Source: Lachnospiraceae bacterium (lineage in GTDB: Bacteria > Bacillota > Clostridia > Lachnospirales > Lachnospiraceae). From it: a stretch of 64,000 bases of DNA. The notes below the pieces were generated by a model, which was not told the origin of the DNA, did not search any database, and saw only the letters and a program-made list of their open reading frames with translations. Location: positions 124,589 through 188,588 of the forward strand of contig NBBL01000001.1 of NCBI GenBank assembly GCA_002892395.1, read 5' to 3'. Made by a program: the position numbers and the translations under genes. Below are positions 51,532 through 60,625 of this stretch, in pieces (positions within the stretch are counted from its first letter, which is position 1; each line of letters starts with the position of its first letter).

Positions 51532-53136
51532 TCAAAGCTGCGGTCCGGCGGAAATCAATGCCTTGCCCGCTTCATTTCCCTCGTACTTCACAAAGTTTTT
51601 CATAAATCTCTCAGCCAGATCCTTTGCCTTTTCGTTCCAGACGGAGGCGTCTGCATAGGTGTCTCTGGGATCCAGAATGCCGCTGTCCACCCCCGGAAGC
51701 TCCGTGGGAACCTCAAAGTTGAAGTACGGAATTTTCTTGGTAGGCGCCTTGTTGACATCACCGTTCAGAATGGCGTCAATGATACCGCGGGTATCCTTGA
51801 TGGAGATGCGCTTTCCGCTTCCGTTCCATCCGGTGTTCACCAGGTATGCCTTTGCGCCGCTCTTTTGCATCCGCTTCACCAGCTCCTCCGCATATTTAGT
51901 GGGATGCAGCTCCAAAAATGCCTGTCCGAAGCAGGCGGAGAAGGTGGGGGTGGGCTCGGTGATGCCGCGCTCCGTTCCGGCGAGCTTCGCAGTAAATCCG
52001 GAGAGGAAGTAGTATTTGGTCTGCTCCGGCGTGAGAATCGATACCGGCGGCAGCACGCCAAAGGCATCCGCAGAGAGGAAAATCACATTTTCCGCCTCCG
52101 GACCGTGGGAAACAGGCTTTACAATTTTCTCAATGTGATAAATGGGGTAAGAAACGCGGGTATTTTCCGTGACGCTCTTATCTGCAAAATCAATTTTTCC
52201 CTGTGCATCCACCGTGACATTCTCAAGGAGCGCATTTCTGCGGATCGCATGGTAGATATCCGGCTCCGACTCTTTGTCCAGGTTAATGACCTTTGCATAG
52301 CATCCGCCTTCAAAGTTGAAGACACCGTTGTCGTCCCAGCCGTGTTCGTCATCCCCGATGAGAAGACGCTTCGGATCCGTGGAAAGTGTAGTCTTGCCGG
52401 TTCCGGAAAGTCCGAAAAAGATCGCGGTGTTTTTGCCCTCCAGATCGGTGTTGGCGGAGCAGTGCATGGAGGCGATTCCCTTCAGGGGAAGGTAGTAGTT
52501 CATCATGGAGAACATGCCCTTTTTCATTTCGCCGCCGTACCAGGTATTGATGATGACCTGCTCCCGTGTGGTGATATTAAAGACCACCGCAGTCTCGGAG
52601 TTTAAGCCCAGCTCCTTGTAGTTTTCCACCTTGGCCTTGGAGGCGTTGTAGACGACAAAATCCGGCCGAAACACTGCCAGCTCTTCCTCACTCGGCCGAA
52701 TGAACATGTTTTTAATAAAGTGTGCCTGCCACGCCACCTCCACGATGAAACGAACAGCCATACGGGTATCCGTATTTGCTCCGCAGAACGCATCCACAAC
52801 AAAGAGCCTTTTATTGGAAAGCTCCTTTTTCGCAATATCCTTCACTGCTTTCCACGCCTCTTCGGATGCAGGGTGGTTGTCATTTTTGTACGCATCGGAC
52901 GTCCACCAGACGGTATCTTTGGAGTTCTCGTCCATGACGATGAATTTGTCTTTCGGAGAGCGTCCGGTGTAGATGCCCGTCATTACATTGACTGCGCCCA
53001 GCTCCGTCAGCTGCCCCTTTTCAAATCCGGTGAGTCCCTCCTTGGTCTCCTCTTCAAATAAGAGCTCATAGGACGGATTATAGACCACCTCCTTGGTTCC
53101 CGTGATTCCGTACTGTGTCAAATCAAGCGTTTCCAT
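51532..53136 (-). CDS. pckA: phosphoenolpyruvate carboxykinase (ATP)
   Basis: Interconverts oxaloacetate + ATP and PEP + CO2 + ADP; in fermenting anaerobes usually run in the PEP-carboxylating, ATP-forming direction. The 534-aa protein has the ATP-type motifs: P-loop [47 protein letters not shown], and [10 protein letters not shown] near the N terminus. GGAGGCAGTT precedes the ATG. It lies 60 nt upstream of the mmdA-like gene with no clear terminator between, so the enzyme may be co-expressed with the sodium-pumping decarboxylase. Confidence 0.97.
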   Translation of the reverse strand: METLDLTQYGITGTKEVVYNPSYELLFEEETKEGLTGFEKGQLTELGAVNVMTGIYTGRSPKDKFIVMDENSKDTVWWTSDAYKNDNHPASEEAWKAVKDIAKKELSNKRLFVVDAFCGANTDTRMAVRFIVEVAWQAHFIKNMFIRPSEEELAVFRPDFVVYNASKAKVENYKELGLNSETAVVFNITTREQVIINTWYGGEMKKGMFSMMNYYLPLKGIASMHCSANTDLEGKNTAIFFGLSGTGKTTLSTDPKRLLIGDDEHGWDDNGVFNFEGGCYAKVINLDKESEPDIYHAIRRNALLENVTVDAQGKIDFADKSVTENTRVSYPIYHIEKIVKPVSHGPEAENVIFLSADAFGVLPPVSILTPEQTKYYFLSGFTAKLAGTERGITEPTPTFSACFGQAFLELHPTKYAEELVKRMQKSGAKAYLVNTGWNGSGKRISIKDTRGIIDAILNGDVNKAPTKKIPYFNFEVPTELPGVDSGILDPRDTYADASVWNEKAKDLAERFMKNFVKYEGNEAGKALISAGPQL

Positions 53137-53202
53137 AACTGCCTCCTTTTTTGTGTATCCGAAGTGATATTGTGTGAAGCCTCCATTGTTTTCTATTTAA
53201 CA

Positions 53203-53231
53203 ATTATACTGCAGCCATGCGGCTTTTTCCA
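53203..53231 (-). promoter_or_regulatory. pckA promoter
   Basis: TGGAAA (53231-53226), a 17-nt spacer and perfect TATAAT (53208-53203) on the minus strand, overlapping the dfrA 3' end. Confidence 0.6.
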
Positions 53232-53722
53232 CCTGCAATTCTTTCATAATGCCGAAATGTGAAGGTGAGATCGAAATAGCTTTCCTCCTCACTTTCCATG
53301 GTCAATTCCCACTCAGTGCTGTGATCCAGATTCTCCAGGAAGCGGTCCCCGTCGTAGGAATAGTCGACCCTGGTGATATCGGCAGTACTGCAGTACGGAA
53401 GGAAGAGACGGTAGACCTCTTCTCCTCCGCAAAGGCAGAGCTCCGCGTCCGGGATTCCCTGCAGCAGCTCCAATGCCTCTCTCTCGCTGCGACAAACAGT
53501 CACATTTCTCGGTGCGAAATTCGGATCTCTTGACAGCACAATATGCCGCCTCCCGTAAAGCGGCTGTCCTCCGGGCAAATCCTCAAAGGTCTTCCGCCCC
53601 ATGATCAGGGTTTTCCCCATAGTTTCTTCCATAAAGAGCCTCTGATCCTTCGGAATTTTCACCAGCAGCCGTCCGTTTTTTCCGATCGCCCAGTTTTGAT
53701 CCACAGCGGCAATCAGCCTCAT
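53204..53722 (-). CDS. dfrA: dihydrofolate reductase
   Basis: Reduces dihydrofolate to tetrahydrofolate with NADPH. The 172-aa protein has the conserved start MRLIAAVDQNWAIGKNGRLL, IMGRKTFEDLPGGQPLYGRR, IVLSRDP and LCLCGGEEVYRLFLPY (NADPH-binding Gly-Gly). The ATG at 53722 overlaps the stop of the ThyX-like gene in an ATGA. Some sites are unusual, for example VKIPKDQRLF where LPWxxPxDxxxF is common. Coupled to a ThyX-like protein and a NUDIX hydrolase. Confidence 0.94.
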   Translation of the reverse strand: MRLIAAVDQNWAIGKNGRLLVKIPKDQRLFMEETMGKTLIMGRKTFEDLPGGQPLYGRRHIVLSRDPNFAPRNVTVCRSEREALELLQGIPDAELCLCGGEEVYRLFLPYCSTADITRVDYSYDGDRFLENLDHSTEWELTMESEEESYFDLTFTFRHYERIAGGKSRMAAV

Positions 53723-54375
53723 GCTTTTTCTTCTCCTTCTTCGCCGATCTCCTCCGGATCGAGACCAAGAATCAGCTCTTTCGCATAAGGGAGTGTGAGA
53801 ATCCAGTCGCAGAACCGATGCCACTCCTCCAGCTTGTGGGCGCGCCTCGCATAATAAATATTGACCAAAGTCTCGTAGTTCATGGTGCAGGTGCGAAGCT
53901 GATTGTAGCCTTCTGGGAGCAGCTGAATCATGCTGTACCAGGCGCTCTTATCCTTGGTCTCAACAAATTCCCTTCTGAGCGCTTCCAGTGTTTCAATCAG
54001 GCAATCAAGAGCTCTTTTCCCCTCAGAGGTCAGCTGTTCGTTTGAAAAATCCCCCCGTTCAAAGGGCTTGGCATGAATCTTGTGCATGGTGGAGGTAGAG
54101 TTTGCCACGGTCGCAACCTTGTAGGTGTCATATTCCTTCCACCAGTACAGCGGCGCCGTAATGTCCACCGACACAAAAATCTGGCGTATAAATTTCCGGT
54201 GGTCGGTTCCGGCTTTTCTTAACCGCATCGCCAGACTTAAGTCATTCGGGCCGAGACAGTAATTTTGATTTTCGTCGTAGCTGCTGTCTGAGCGCGCCCA
54301 GGAATTCATGGGATTCCTCGCCCCTCGCATGGCATTTTCCAGATTCATGACGGCGGTATGTTCCAGTTTGATCAT
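53719..54375 (-). CDS. divergent ThyX-like protein lacking the flavin-dependent thymidylate synthase signature
   Basis: 218-aa protein that aligns by eye with ThyX. VSVDITAPLYWWKEYDTYKV (67-86) followed by ATVANSTSTMHK occupies the place of the ThyX core APxxVxRQxxRHRxxSxNxxSxR. LLPEGYNQLRTCTMNYETLV and RAHKLEEWHRFCDW resemble the ThyX C-terminal helices. The signature arginine/histidine residues are replaced (TYKVATVAN), so FAD/dUMP chemistry as in ThyX is doubtful. The start at 54375 has GAAGGAGCAAGCA upstream. It overlaps dfrA by 4 nt. A role in folate/thymidylate metabolism is suggested by context only; no other thymidylate synthase is in the window. Confidence 0.7.
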   Translation of the reverse strand: MIKLEHTAVMNLENAMRGARNPMNSWARSDSSYDENQNYCLGPNDLSLAMRLRKAGTDHRKFIRQIFVSVDITAPLYWWKEYDTYKVATVANSTSTMHKIHAKPFERGDFSNEQLTSEGKRALDCLIETLEALRREFVETKDKSAWYSMIQLLPEGYNQLRTCTMNYETLVNIYYARRAHKLEEWHRFCDWILTLPYAKELILGLDPEEIGEEGEEKA

Positions 54376-54386
54376 TGCTTGCTCCT

Positions 54387-54836
54387 TCACTTCGTTTGAT
54401 TACCCGGAATCTCCCGCTTGTTCAGCTCCTGATACCGGGCATATGCTTTTTGCAAAATATTCCTCTCGTTGGCAAATTTAAGAAGATGCCATGCCTCATG
54501 ATACTTATAATAACCGGAATCCACAAAGAATTCCTCCCGCTGCGGTTTGCTGTAATAATTGTCTGCGCGCATCAGGTACCAGTGGACCCGCTTGTCCACA
54601 AGCTCCGTCTGCGCATGAAAGGTGTACTCGCTCTTTCCCACATATTCCACAATCTCCGCATCGACCCCTGTCTCTTCCTTCACTTCCCGAAGCGCCGTCT
54701 CCTCGTGGCTCTCTTCCGCCTCCACCGTTCCCTTCGGCAGCACCCATCCCTCATAGCGATTCTTGTAGTTCTTGTAAAGCAAAAGAATCTTCCCGTGAAA
54801 AATAACGACGCCGCCGCAGCTCGTTGCCTCCAGCAT
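54387..54836 (-). CDS. NUDIX hydrolase
   Basis: 149-aa NUDIX protein with a perfect box, G-x5-E-x7-REV-x-EE-x-G-V, at about residues 36-58 (PKGTVEAEESHEETALREVK). The length and the N terminus TSCGGVVIFHGKILLLY fit the MutT/diadenosine-polyphosphate hydrolase group. Substrate unknown. AGGAGGAATTGCA precedes the ATG. First gene of a three-gene unit with the ThyX-like protein and DHFR, so nucleotide-pool cleaning is an attractive but unproven role. Confidence 0.92.
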   Translation of the reverse strand: MLEATSCGGVVIFHGKILLLYKNYKNRYEGWVLPKGTVEAEESHEETALREVKEETGVDAEIVEYVGKSEYTFHAQTELVDKRVHWYLMRADNYYSKPQREEFFVDSGYYKYHEAWHLLKFANERNILQKAYARYQELNKREIPGNQTK

Positions 54837-54877
54837 TGCAATTCCTCCTGCGTGCAGTCCTCAAATTCATTAAAATC

Positions 54878-54906
54878 AGTATATAATGCCTCCTCCGCAA
54901 TCTCAA
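54878..54906 (-). promoter_or_regulatory. promoter of nudix-thyX-like-dfrA
   Basis: TTGAGA (54906-54901), a 17-nt spacer and TATACT (54883-54878) on the minus strand, downstream of the U32 gene. Confidence 0.7.
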
Positions 54907-54926
54907 CCGGGAAAACAGTTTTCTCC

Positions 54927-57155
54927 TCACTGGACGCCGCGCTTCATGTGCCCTCTGGTGAAGTGCTCGTAGGGCTCACTTACTCTCTCTCCGCGAAGAA
55001 ATGATGCTGCGCATTGTTGGATGACCTTCCGACTCTCCGCTTCATTTTCCGTGGTCAGCAGCACCCGAATCGATTCCGGTCCCAGCTCCTTCACCTGTTC
55101 TCTCATGCCCACAAGACTCAGCGGCAACGCATTGAAAATCTGATTGAAGCAGAAGCTGCAACGGTTTTTCACCGGCATATCCATGCCTCGCCTGTCCCGG
55201 AGCATGAAAAGGGCCGGAACCCCATCACAGCCTGAGACCGTCTTTTTCAAGCACTGCGCCGTCACCATCATGGAAAGACGCCCCGCTGCCACCAGCTCGC
55301 TTCCGCTGCACCCAAGCTCCGAAAGCTCTGCCCGGTTCAGCTCCACCGGCAACGTGAGTCGAAAAGCGCCGCACGCCGTCAGAACCCGCCTGGCCTCCCG
55401 GTTCATCCCATACACCTGATAGTCAAAGCAAAACGGAGGAAGCGGTTTCCCATGAGCCTCATAGAGCGCCCGAAAAAATCCCGGCGTTTCCAGGGAACGC
55501 ATCACCAGACCGTCTGCCTCCGTATCAATCAGCGTCTCTGCATGCCTGGAAAAAAAACGGGCGGCCTCCGCCCGGAATATCTGCGGCGTTCCGATGTAGA
55601 CCTTCTTTCCGCTTTCCCGGATTTCCGTTGCCCACTTTTTCCAGTCCTTTGCCGGAATGCAGTCCGCGTCAAAGGACAACTCTGTGACCTCCGGACAAGA
55701 AAGGGCGGCGGCAATTTGCGCTTCGCTTTCACAGCTGACATGCAGAAAACGGATTTCCCCTTTTTTCTCTGCCGGAAGAGGAAACACATCCTTCTCCCGA
55801 TCCCGGTCATTGTGCGTCTTTGGATCCACCTGCTCACGATGAAAGCGGCTGCAAAGTGCTTGTTCCAGGGATGCGACAGCATCCCGGCGCAGTGCATTCA
55901 GCTGTCCCACCGGAAGAAACAGACCCTCTGAAAGAGAAAGCTCCAGATGCTCCAGATGAAACGGCGTCCCGCCCATCTTCATCATCCGCGTTCGAACCTC
56001 TGCCTCTGTTGCTCCGCAGGTGTTCGCACGCTCCGGACATTCCCCCACTGCTTCCGCCTCCGCTCCCCGACAGGACAGCCGGAAGCGCATGGGCTGACCG
56101 GCTGCAAACACAGCATTTCCCCGGATCGAAATCTGCTTCTCTTCCCGCAGGTAGCTTTGATCCAGTCTCTCCGAAAGGGCTGCGTTTTCCTCCCGAAATT
56201 CCGGCTTCCCGGAAAGCGCCAGCATGTCTGATCCGTTGTGCTGAAAAAAGTATCCGGGTGTCTGCCCTCCGCGGTCGAACAAATCCAGAAGCTGCCTTCT
56301 GTCTCTGTCCTCCACATGGTAGCCCTCCGGCCCCTCCGCGGCATACCGATCCAGATACCGCCTCCAGATTTCCACAACTCCTGCTGTATAGCGGGGACCC
56401 TTCATTCGGCCTTCGATTTTAAAGCTGTCAATTCCTGCCTCTGCAAGGACAGGGATCAAATCCAGACTGCAAAGATCCCGGCAGGAAAGGAGATATGCTT
56501 CCCCTTTCCTGTTCATGCGTCTTCCGTCTTTTTGCAGCGCGTAGGGCAAACGGCAGGTCTGCGCACAGCGTCCCCGATTTCCGCTCCTTCCTCCGATCAG
56601 GCTGCTCATCAGACACTGACCGGAATAGGAATAGCAAAGTGCGCCGTGCACAAAGGTCTCAATCTCAATTCCGGTGACCCGCTTCACCTCCTTCAGCTCT
56701 TCCAGGCTGAGCTCCCGGGCGGGAATCAGGCGCACCGCTCCCAGCTGCTTCCAAAAAAGACCGCTGTACGGTCCCGTGACAGTGGTCTGTGTGCTGGCAT
56801 GCAGAGGGAGCAGAGGAAACTGCCGGTGCAAAAGAGAAAACGCCCCGATATCCTGGACGATTGCCGCATCCAGCCCTGCCTCGTAGTATGGGGAAAGATA
56901 GGCGGGAAGCAGCGACAGCTCCCGATCCTTCATCAGCGTATTGACCGTAAGATGTACATGCACCCCGTGGAGATGAGCGTAGCGGATTCCCTCCAGCAAA
57001 GCGGGTGTGTCCGCATTTTCGGCATATGCCCGGGCGCCGAACATGCTTCCGCCCGTATATACCGCATCTGCCCCGGCATTGACTGCCGCCCGTAGGCTCT
57101 CCATTGAGCCGGCCGGAGCCAGAAGCTCCGGACACTTATTTGCTGAGGAATTCAT
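54927..57155 (-). CDS. U32-family peptidase-like protein (RlhA-type rRNA hydroxylation family)
   Basis: 742-aa U32 protein. The N-terminal barrel shows CPELLAPAGSMESLRAAVNAG, DAVYTGGSMFGARAYAENAD, the U32 signature region ETFVHGALCYSYSGQCLMSS and GRSGNRGRCAQTCRLPY with its clustered cysteines. GIDSFKIEGRMKGPRYTAGV follows. The long C-terminal half (DUF3656-like) includes a late Cys cluster NRCSFCFNQ. Relatives (RlhA, TrhP) take part in RNA hydroxylation rather than proteolysis; which RNA is modified here is unknown. The start at 57155 has AAAAGGAGATCG upstream and lies inside zapA (20-nt overlap). Confidence 0.9.
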   Translation of the reverse strand: MNSSANKCPELLAPAGSMESLRAAVNAGADAVYTGGSMFGARAYAENADTPALLEGIRYAHLHGVHVHLTVNTLMKDRELSLLPAYLSPYYEAGLDAAIVQDIGAFSLLHRQFPLLPLHASTQTTVTGPYSGLFWKQLGAVRLIPARELSLEELKEVKRVTGIEIETFVHGALCYSYSGQCLMSSLIGGRSGNRGRCAQTCRLPYALQKDGRRMNRKGEAYLLSCRDLCSLDLIPVLAEAGIDSFKIEGRMKGPRYTAGVVEIWRRYLDRYAAEGPEGYHVEDRDRRQLLDLFDRGGQTPGYFFQHNGSDMLALSGKPEFREENAALSERLDQSYLREEKQISIRGNAVFAAGQPMRFRLSCRGAEAEAVGECPERANTCGATEAEVRTRMMKMGGTPFHLEHLELSLSEGLFLPVGQLNALRRDAVASLEQALCSRFHREQVDPKTHNDRDREKDVFPLPAEKKGEIRFLHVSCESEAQIAAALSCPEVTELSFDADCIPAKDWKKWATEIRESGKKVYIGTPQIFRAEAARFFSRHAETLIDTEADGLVMRSLETPGFFRALYEAHGKPLPPFCFDYQVYGMNREARRVLTACGAFRLTLPVELNRAELSELGCSGSELVAAGRLSMMVTAQCLKKTVSGCDGVPALFMLRDRRGMDMPVKNRCSFCFNQIFNALPLSLVGMREQVKELGPESIRVLLTTENEAESRKVIQQCAASFLRGERVSEPYEHFTRGHMKRGVQ

Positions 57156-57603
57156 CGATCTCCTTTTCCAGCTCCGCAATTCGTTTTTGCATTTCATCGA
57201 CGCGCTTTTTCAGCGCATCCTCCTGGGCCTGCTCCTGCTTCAAACGTGAATCCGCTTTTTCCAGCTCAAGGCGTTTCTCCACAATTTCCCGTTTCAGCGT
57301 ATAGACCTCCGCCTCGTGGGTCTCCGCCTCTCTCCGGAGTCTCTCGCTCACTGCCTTTTCCTTCATGTAGTCATCTGCCAGATTCAGCCAGAGCATAAGC
57401 TTTCGATAGTTGGAATTCCGACGGCTGTACTGCCGCCCCTGCTTCAGCTCTGAAAGCTTTCCGTTGATATAGGAAGCCACCTTCCGGAGATAGTCCTCAT
57501 CCCCGCCCGTCAGCAAAATCAGCTGTCCGTCGATCATAACCTCTGTTGCTTCCTGCTCTTCGGGGCGTTCCTGCTTTTCGCCCCGCACCCTTCCCTCGTT
57601 CAT
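57136..57603 (-). CDS. zapA: cell division protein ZapA with long coiled coil
   Basis: FtsZ-associated protein that bundles protofilaments. The 155-aa protein has the ZapA head ([36 protein letters not shown]) and then an unusually long heptad-rich coiled coil (about 75-153). Typical Bacillota ZapA is 85-130 aa. It overlaps ruvB by 4 nt (ATGA) upstream and the U32 gene by 20 nt downstream, so all three are probably one transcript. Confidence 0.9.
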   Translation of the reverse strand: MNEGRVRGEKQERPEEQEATEVMIDGQLILLTGGDEDYLRKVASYINGKLSELKQGRQYSRRNSNYRKLMLWLNLADDYMKEKAVSERLRREAETHEAEVYTLKREIVEKRLELEKADSRLKQEQAQEDALKKRVDEMQKRIAELEKEIDEFLSK

Positions 57604-58613
57604 TTCCCTTCACTCCCGTCGTTGATTTCGATTCCAAGATGCCGGCAGGCACGCTCCGTTGCAATGCGCCCCCGGGGCGTTCGCATCAGAAAGCCGTTCA
57701 TCAAAAGATACGGCTCGTACACATCCTCCAGCGTACCGGCATCCTCCCCCAGCGCCGCGGCCAGGGTATCCAGCCCCACCGGCCCGCCCGAAAATTTTTC
57801 AATGATGGTGCTGAGAATGGCCCGGTCTCCTGCGTCCAGCCCCAGCTTATCCACATCCAAGGTATCCAGTGCAAAATTTGCCGCTTCCTGCGTGATCACC
57901 CCGTCATACTTGATCTGTGCAAAATCGCGCACACGTTTCAAAAGCCGGTTGGCAAGGCGGGGAGTTCCCCGGCTTCTCCTTGCGATTTCTGCCTTTCCCT
58001 CCGCTTCGATTTCCACACCCAGCACTTCGGCAGACCGGGCCACAATCTCCTCCAGTTCTTCATTGGAGTAAAACTCCAGTCTCTGCACCACGCCGAATCG
58101 ATCGCGGAGCGGCGCGGAGAGAAGCCCGGCCCGGGTAGTGGCCCCCACAAGCGTAAAATGCGGAAGCTCTAACCGAATGCTCCTTGCGCTGGAATCCTTT
58201 CCCAGCATAATGTCAATGGCAAAATCCTCCATTGCAGGGTAAAGAACCTCCTCCACCTGACGGTTCAGGCGGTGGATTTCATCCACAAAAAGAACATCTC
58301 CCTCTCGGAGATTATTGAGAATCGCCGCCATTTCCCCCGGTTTTTCGATTGCGGGACCGGAGGTGATTTTCAGATTCACCCCCATCTCGTTTGCAATGAT
58401 ACCGGACAGAGTCGTCTTTCCAAGGCCCGGAGGCCCGTAAAACAGAACATGATCAAGGGATTCCTCCCGAGCCTTTGCAGCATCGATGTAAATTTTTAAC
58501 GTCGACTTGATTTTTTCCTGACCGATGTAGTCCCTTAAGAGCCGCGGCCTGAGACTTTGCTCCAGCTTCTCCTCCTCCGGACGCACCTCGGTATTGATAA
58601 TTTTTCGTTCCAT
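57600..58613 (-). CDS. ruvB: Holliday junction helicase RuvB
   Basis: Hexameric AAA+ motor of branch migration. The 337-aa protein starts [20 protein letters not shown], with [17 protein letters not shown], Walker [16 protein letters not shown], Walker [17 protein letters not shown], the sensor [18 protein letters not shown] (arginine finger) and the DNA-binding winged helix ([17 protein letters not shown]). Follows ruvA by 50 nt. Confidence 0.98.
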   Translation of the reverse strand: MERKIINTEVRPEEEKLEQSLRPRLLRDYIGQEKIKSTLKIYIDAAKAREESLDHVLFYGPPGLGKTTLSGIIANEMGVNLKITSGPAIEKPGEMAAILNNLREGDVLFVDEIHRLNRQVEEVLYPAMEDFAIDIMLGKDSSARSIRLELPHFTLVGATTRAGLLSAPLRDRFGVVQRLEFYSNEELEEIVARSAEVLGVEIEAEGKAEIARRSRGTPRLANRLLKRVRDFAQIKYDGVITQEAANFALDTLDVDKLGLDAGDRAILSTIIEKFSGGPVGLDTLAAALGEDAGTLEDVYEPYLLMNGFLMRTPRGRIATERACRHLGIEINDGSEGK

Positions 58614-58663
58614 ACCCTTCCTTACATGCGGTCTCTGCCCTTTCGATTCGGCTCCTTTGCCGT

Positions 58664-59272
58664 TCAGAGACGAAACTGCTTCAACGCCTGCTTCAGGATC
58701 TCCTCACTGCTCATGCCGCTCTGATTCGAGACCTGATGTACCGCTTTTCCCGCCTCGGAGAGGGAATATCCCAGCTGTGTAAGCGCCTGCACTGCTTCCG
58801 TCGCTGCGCTGCTCTGCAGTCCGCCCTGTGACGTCTTCTCTGCGCTGTCTCCCCCCAAAGCCAGATCATCCATGGAAACGCGATCCTTCAATTCCAGTAT
58901 GATACGCTGCGCTGTCTTTGCCCCGACTCCGGGAGCCCGGGAAATGCACTTTGCATCCGCAGTCAGAATGGCAAGCCTCAGCTCATCCGGCGTCAAAACG
59001 GACAAAATCCCAAGGGCGCCTTTCGGTCCGATCCCGCTCACATTGATGAGCTGGCGGAACATGGAAAGATCCCCCCGGCTCAGAAATCCGTAGAGCATCA
59101 TGGCATCGTCCGCCACTTTCAGGTGGGTGAAAATCTGAATCTCCTCTCCGATCGGAGGCAGCAAGTCCAGCACGGAAAGCGGCACATGAATCCCAACGCC
59201 TATGCTGCCCGCCTCCACAACGATCAAATCTGCATCGATCTCGGAAAGGATGCCCTTTACATATGAAATCAT
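58664..59272 (-). CDS. ruvA: Holliday junction DNA-binding protein RuvA
   Basis: Tetrameric junction-binding subunit of RuvAB. The 202-aa protein has the OB-fold N domain ([20 protein letters not shown]), helix-hairpin-helix segments ([35 protein letters not shown]) and the C-terminal RuvB-contacting domain ([20 protein letters not shown]). The start at 59272 is set by GGAGGAGGTC. First gene of ruvA-ruvB-zapA-U32. Confidence 0.97.
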   Translation of the reverse strand: MISYVKGILSEIDADLIVVEAGSIGVGIHVPLSVLDLLPPIGEEIQIFTHLKVADDAMMLYGFLSRGDLSMFRQLINVSGIGPKGALGILSVLTPDELRLAILTADAKCISRAPGVGAKTAQRIILELKDRVSMDDLALGGDSAEKTSQGGLQSSAATEAVQALTQLGYSLSEAGKAVHQVSNQSGMSSEEILKQALKQFRL

Positions 59273-59304
59273 GACCTCCTCCATTTTACGCTACACTAAT
59301 CAGC

Positions 59305-59333
59305 AGTTTATCACAGCCTTTCCAATCTTACAA
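59305..59333 (-). promoter_or_regulatory. ruvA promoter, divergent and overlapping
   Basis: TTGTAA (59333-59328), a 17-nt spacer and TAAACT (59310-59305) on the minus strand. It interleaves with the plus-strand promoter of the exonuclease gene, so the two may compete. Confidence 0.6.
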
Positions 59334-59347
59334 CGAAGGAGTATACT
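59319..59347 (+). promoter_or_regulatory. promoter of the RNase H-like gene
   Basis: TTTCCA (59319-59324), a 17-nt spacer and TATACT (59342-59347), giving a short leader with CAGGAGGTGACGT before the ATG at 59368. Confidence 0.55.
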
Positions 59348-59367
59348 GAATCCGCAGGAGGTGACGT

Positions 59368-60471
59368 ATGAAGCTCTTTACAACGCCGGTATCCGTCGTA
59401 GCGGGCGATCTTCTGAAGCCATTGTGTAAGCCGGAGGAGGTTCTCTTTCTCGACATTGAGACCACCGGTCTCTCTCCTTCGAAGGCGCAGATCTATCTGA
59501 TCGGTGCCTTAACCTTTCATGCAGACTCCGGGTGGATGCTGCGGCAGTGGTTTGCGGATCGTCTCTCCGCCGAAGCGGAAATACTGAAGGACTTCTTTTC
59601 TCTTGCTGCCTCCCGTCGGCTCCTGATTCACTACAACGGGGATCGCTTCGACCTTCCGTTTCTCAAGCGCTGTGCTGCGCAATACGGGATCCGCCCGCCG
59701 TTTGCAGCCCAGAAAAGTCTGGATCTGTACCGGGTGGCCCGCCGTCTCCGGAAGCTTTTTCCGACAGAGCATGTGAAGCAGCAAAGCATGGAGCATTTTC
59801 TCGGCATTTCCCGGGAGGATCACCTGCAGGGCGCAGATCTGATCCCGGTCTATCAGGATTGGCTTTTGACAAACGCTCCGGATCTGCTCCAGACACTGCG
59901 CCTTCACAACCAGGAGGATGTTCTGAGTCTGCCGGCTCTCCTCTCCCTCCTCTCCTATCGGGATTTTTTTTCCGGCTCCTTTGAATGTATGCAGCCGAAA
60001 GTCGAGGAATCCCGGCTTTCCTTCCCCTTTCGGAGTGCCGTCTCACTGCCAAAGCCCGTGTCCTGCCGCTTGTCCTCCTTTGATCTGTCAGCGCTTGAGG
60101 ATTGCCTGACGCTCACGGTTCCTGTCTACAGGGGCGCCTTTCTCCATTACTTTAAAAATTACAGAGATTATTATTTTCTTCCGATGGAAAACCGGGCGAT
60201 TCATAAAAGTGTCGCGGAATTTGTCGATCGAAGCATGAGAGTAAAGGCCAGCGCCAAAACTGCCTACACAGTGCGGGAGGGATTGTTCATTCCTCTGCCC
60301 GGGCAGGCGGAGGCATTGCAGGAAGCTTCTCCCGGGCTTCTCTTCTTCCGGCGAAGCCATCAGGACAAAACCCTGTATACAGAGCTTTGCCCCCCGCTTC
60401 TTTCCGATTGCTGCTTTCGTTTAACCTATCTGCACTCCGTTCTGAAGGAGGGTGGTGTGCTTTCTTCCTGA
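59368..60471 (+). CDS. ribonuclease H-like exonuclease (YprB type)
   Basis: 367-aa protein with an N-terminal DEDD exonuclease fold: D29 and E31 in LFLDIETTGL, D95 in IHYNGDRFDLPFL, a SLDLYRVARRL helix and D184 in LHNQEDVLSL. This is the YprB ribonuclease-H-like domain (DUF8144/RNase_H_2 group). The C-terminal 170 residues have no recognised motif. The start has GGAGGTGACGT upstream. It is one of only two non-ABC coding genes on the plus strand, divergent from ruvA. Substrate (DNA or RNA) is unknown. Confidence 0.87.
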   Translation: MKLFTTPVSVVAGDLLKPLCKPEEVLFLDIETTGLSPSKAQIYLIGALTFHADSGWMLRQWFADRLSAEAEILKDFFSLAASRRLLIHYNGDRFDLPFLKRCAAQYGIRPPFAAQKSLDLYRVARRLRKLFPTEHVKQQSMEHFLGISREDHLQGADLIPVYQDWLLTNAPDLLQTLRLHNQEDVLSLPALLSLLSYRDFFSGSFECMQPKVEESRLSFPFRSAVSLPKPVSCRLSSFDLSALEDCLTLTVPVYRGAFLHYFKNYRDYYFLPMENRAIHKSVAEFVDRSMRVKASAKTAYTVREGLFIPLPGQAEALQEASPGLLFFRRSHQDKTLYTELCPPLLSDCCFRLTYLHSVLKEGGVLSS

Positions 60472-60499
60472 GCAGTTGCAGCTTCCTGGGAAGGCAAGT

Positions 60500-60569
60500 G
60501 CCGGTACGGCTCCTGCGCTTCGCCTTTCCGAAGCCCGCAAACGCCGGTACGATTCCTGCGCTTCGCCTT
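60500..60569. repeat. 27-bp direct repeat, 43-bp period
   Basis: GCCGGTACG-CTCCTGCGCTT-CGCCTT occurs at 60500-60526 and 60543-60569 with two mismatches, in the 154-bp gap between the exonuclease gene and the DUF5662 gene. Confidence 0.75.
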
Positions 60570-60625
60570 ATGGGTAGAGCCGAACACATCAGACCCCGAA
60601 TAAAAACCGGAAGGGATGAATTACG

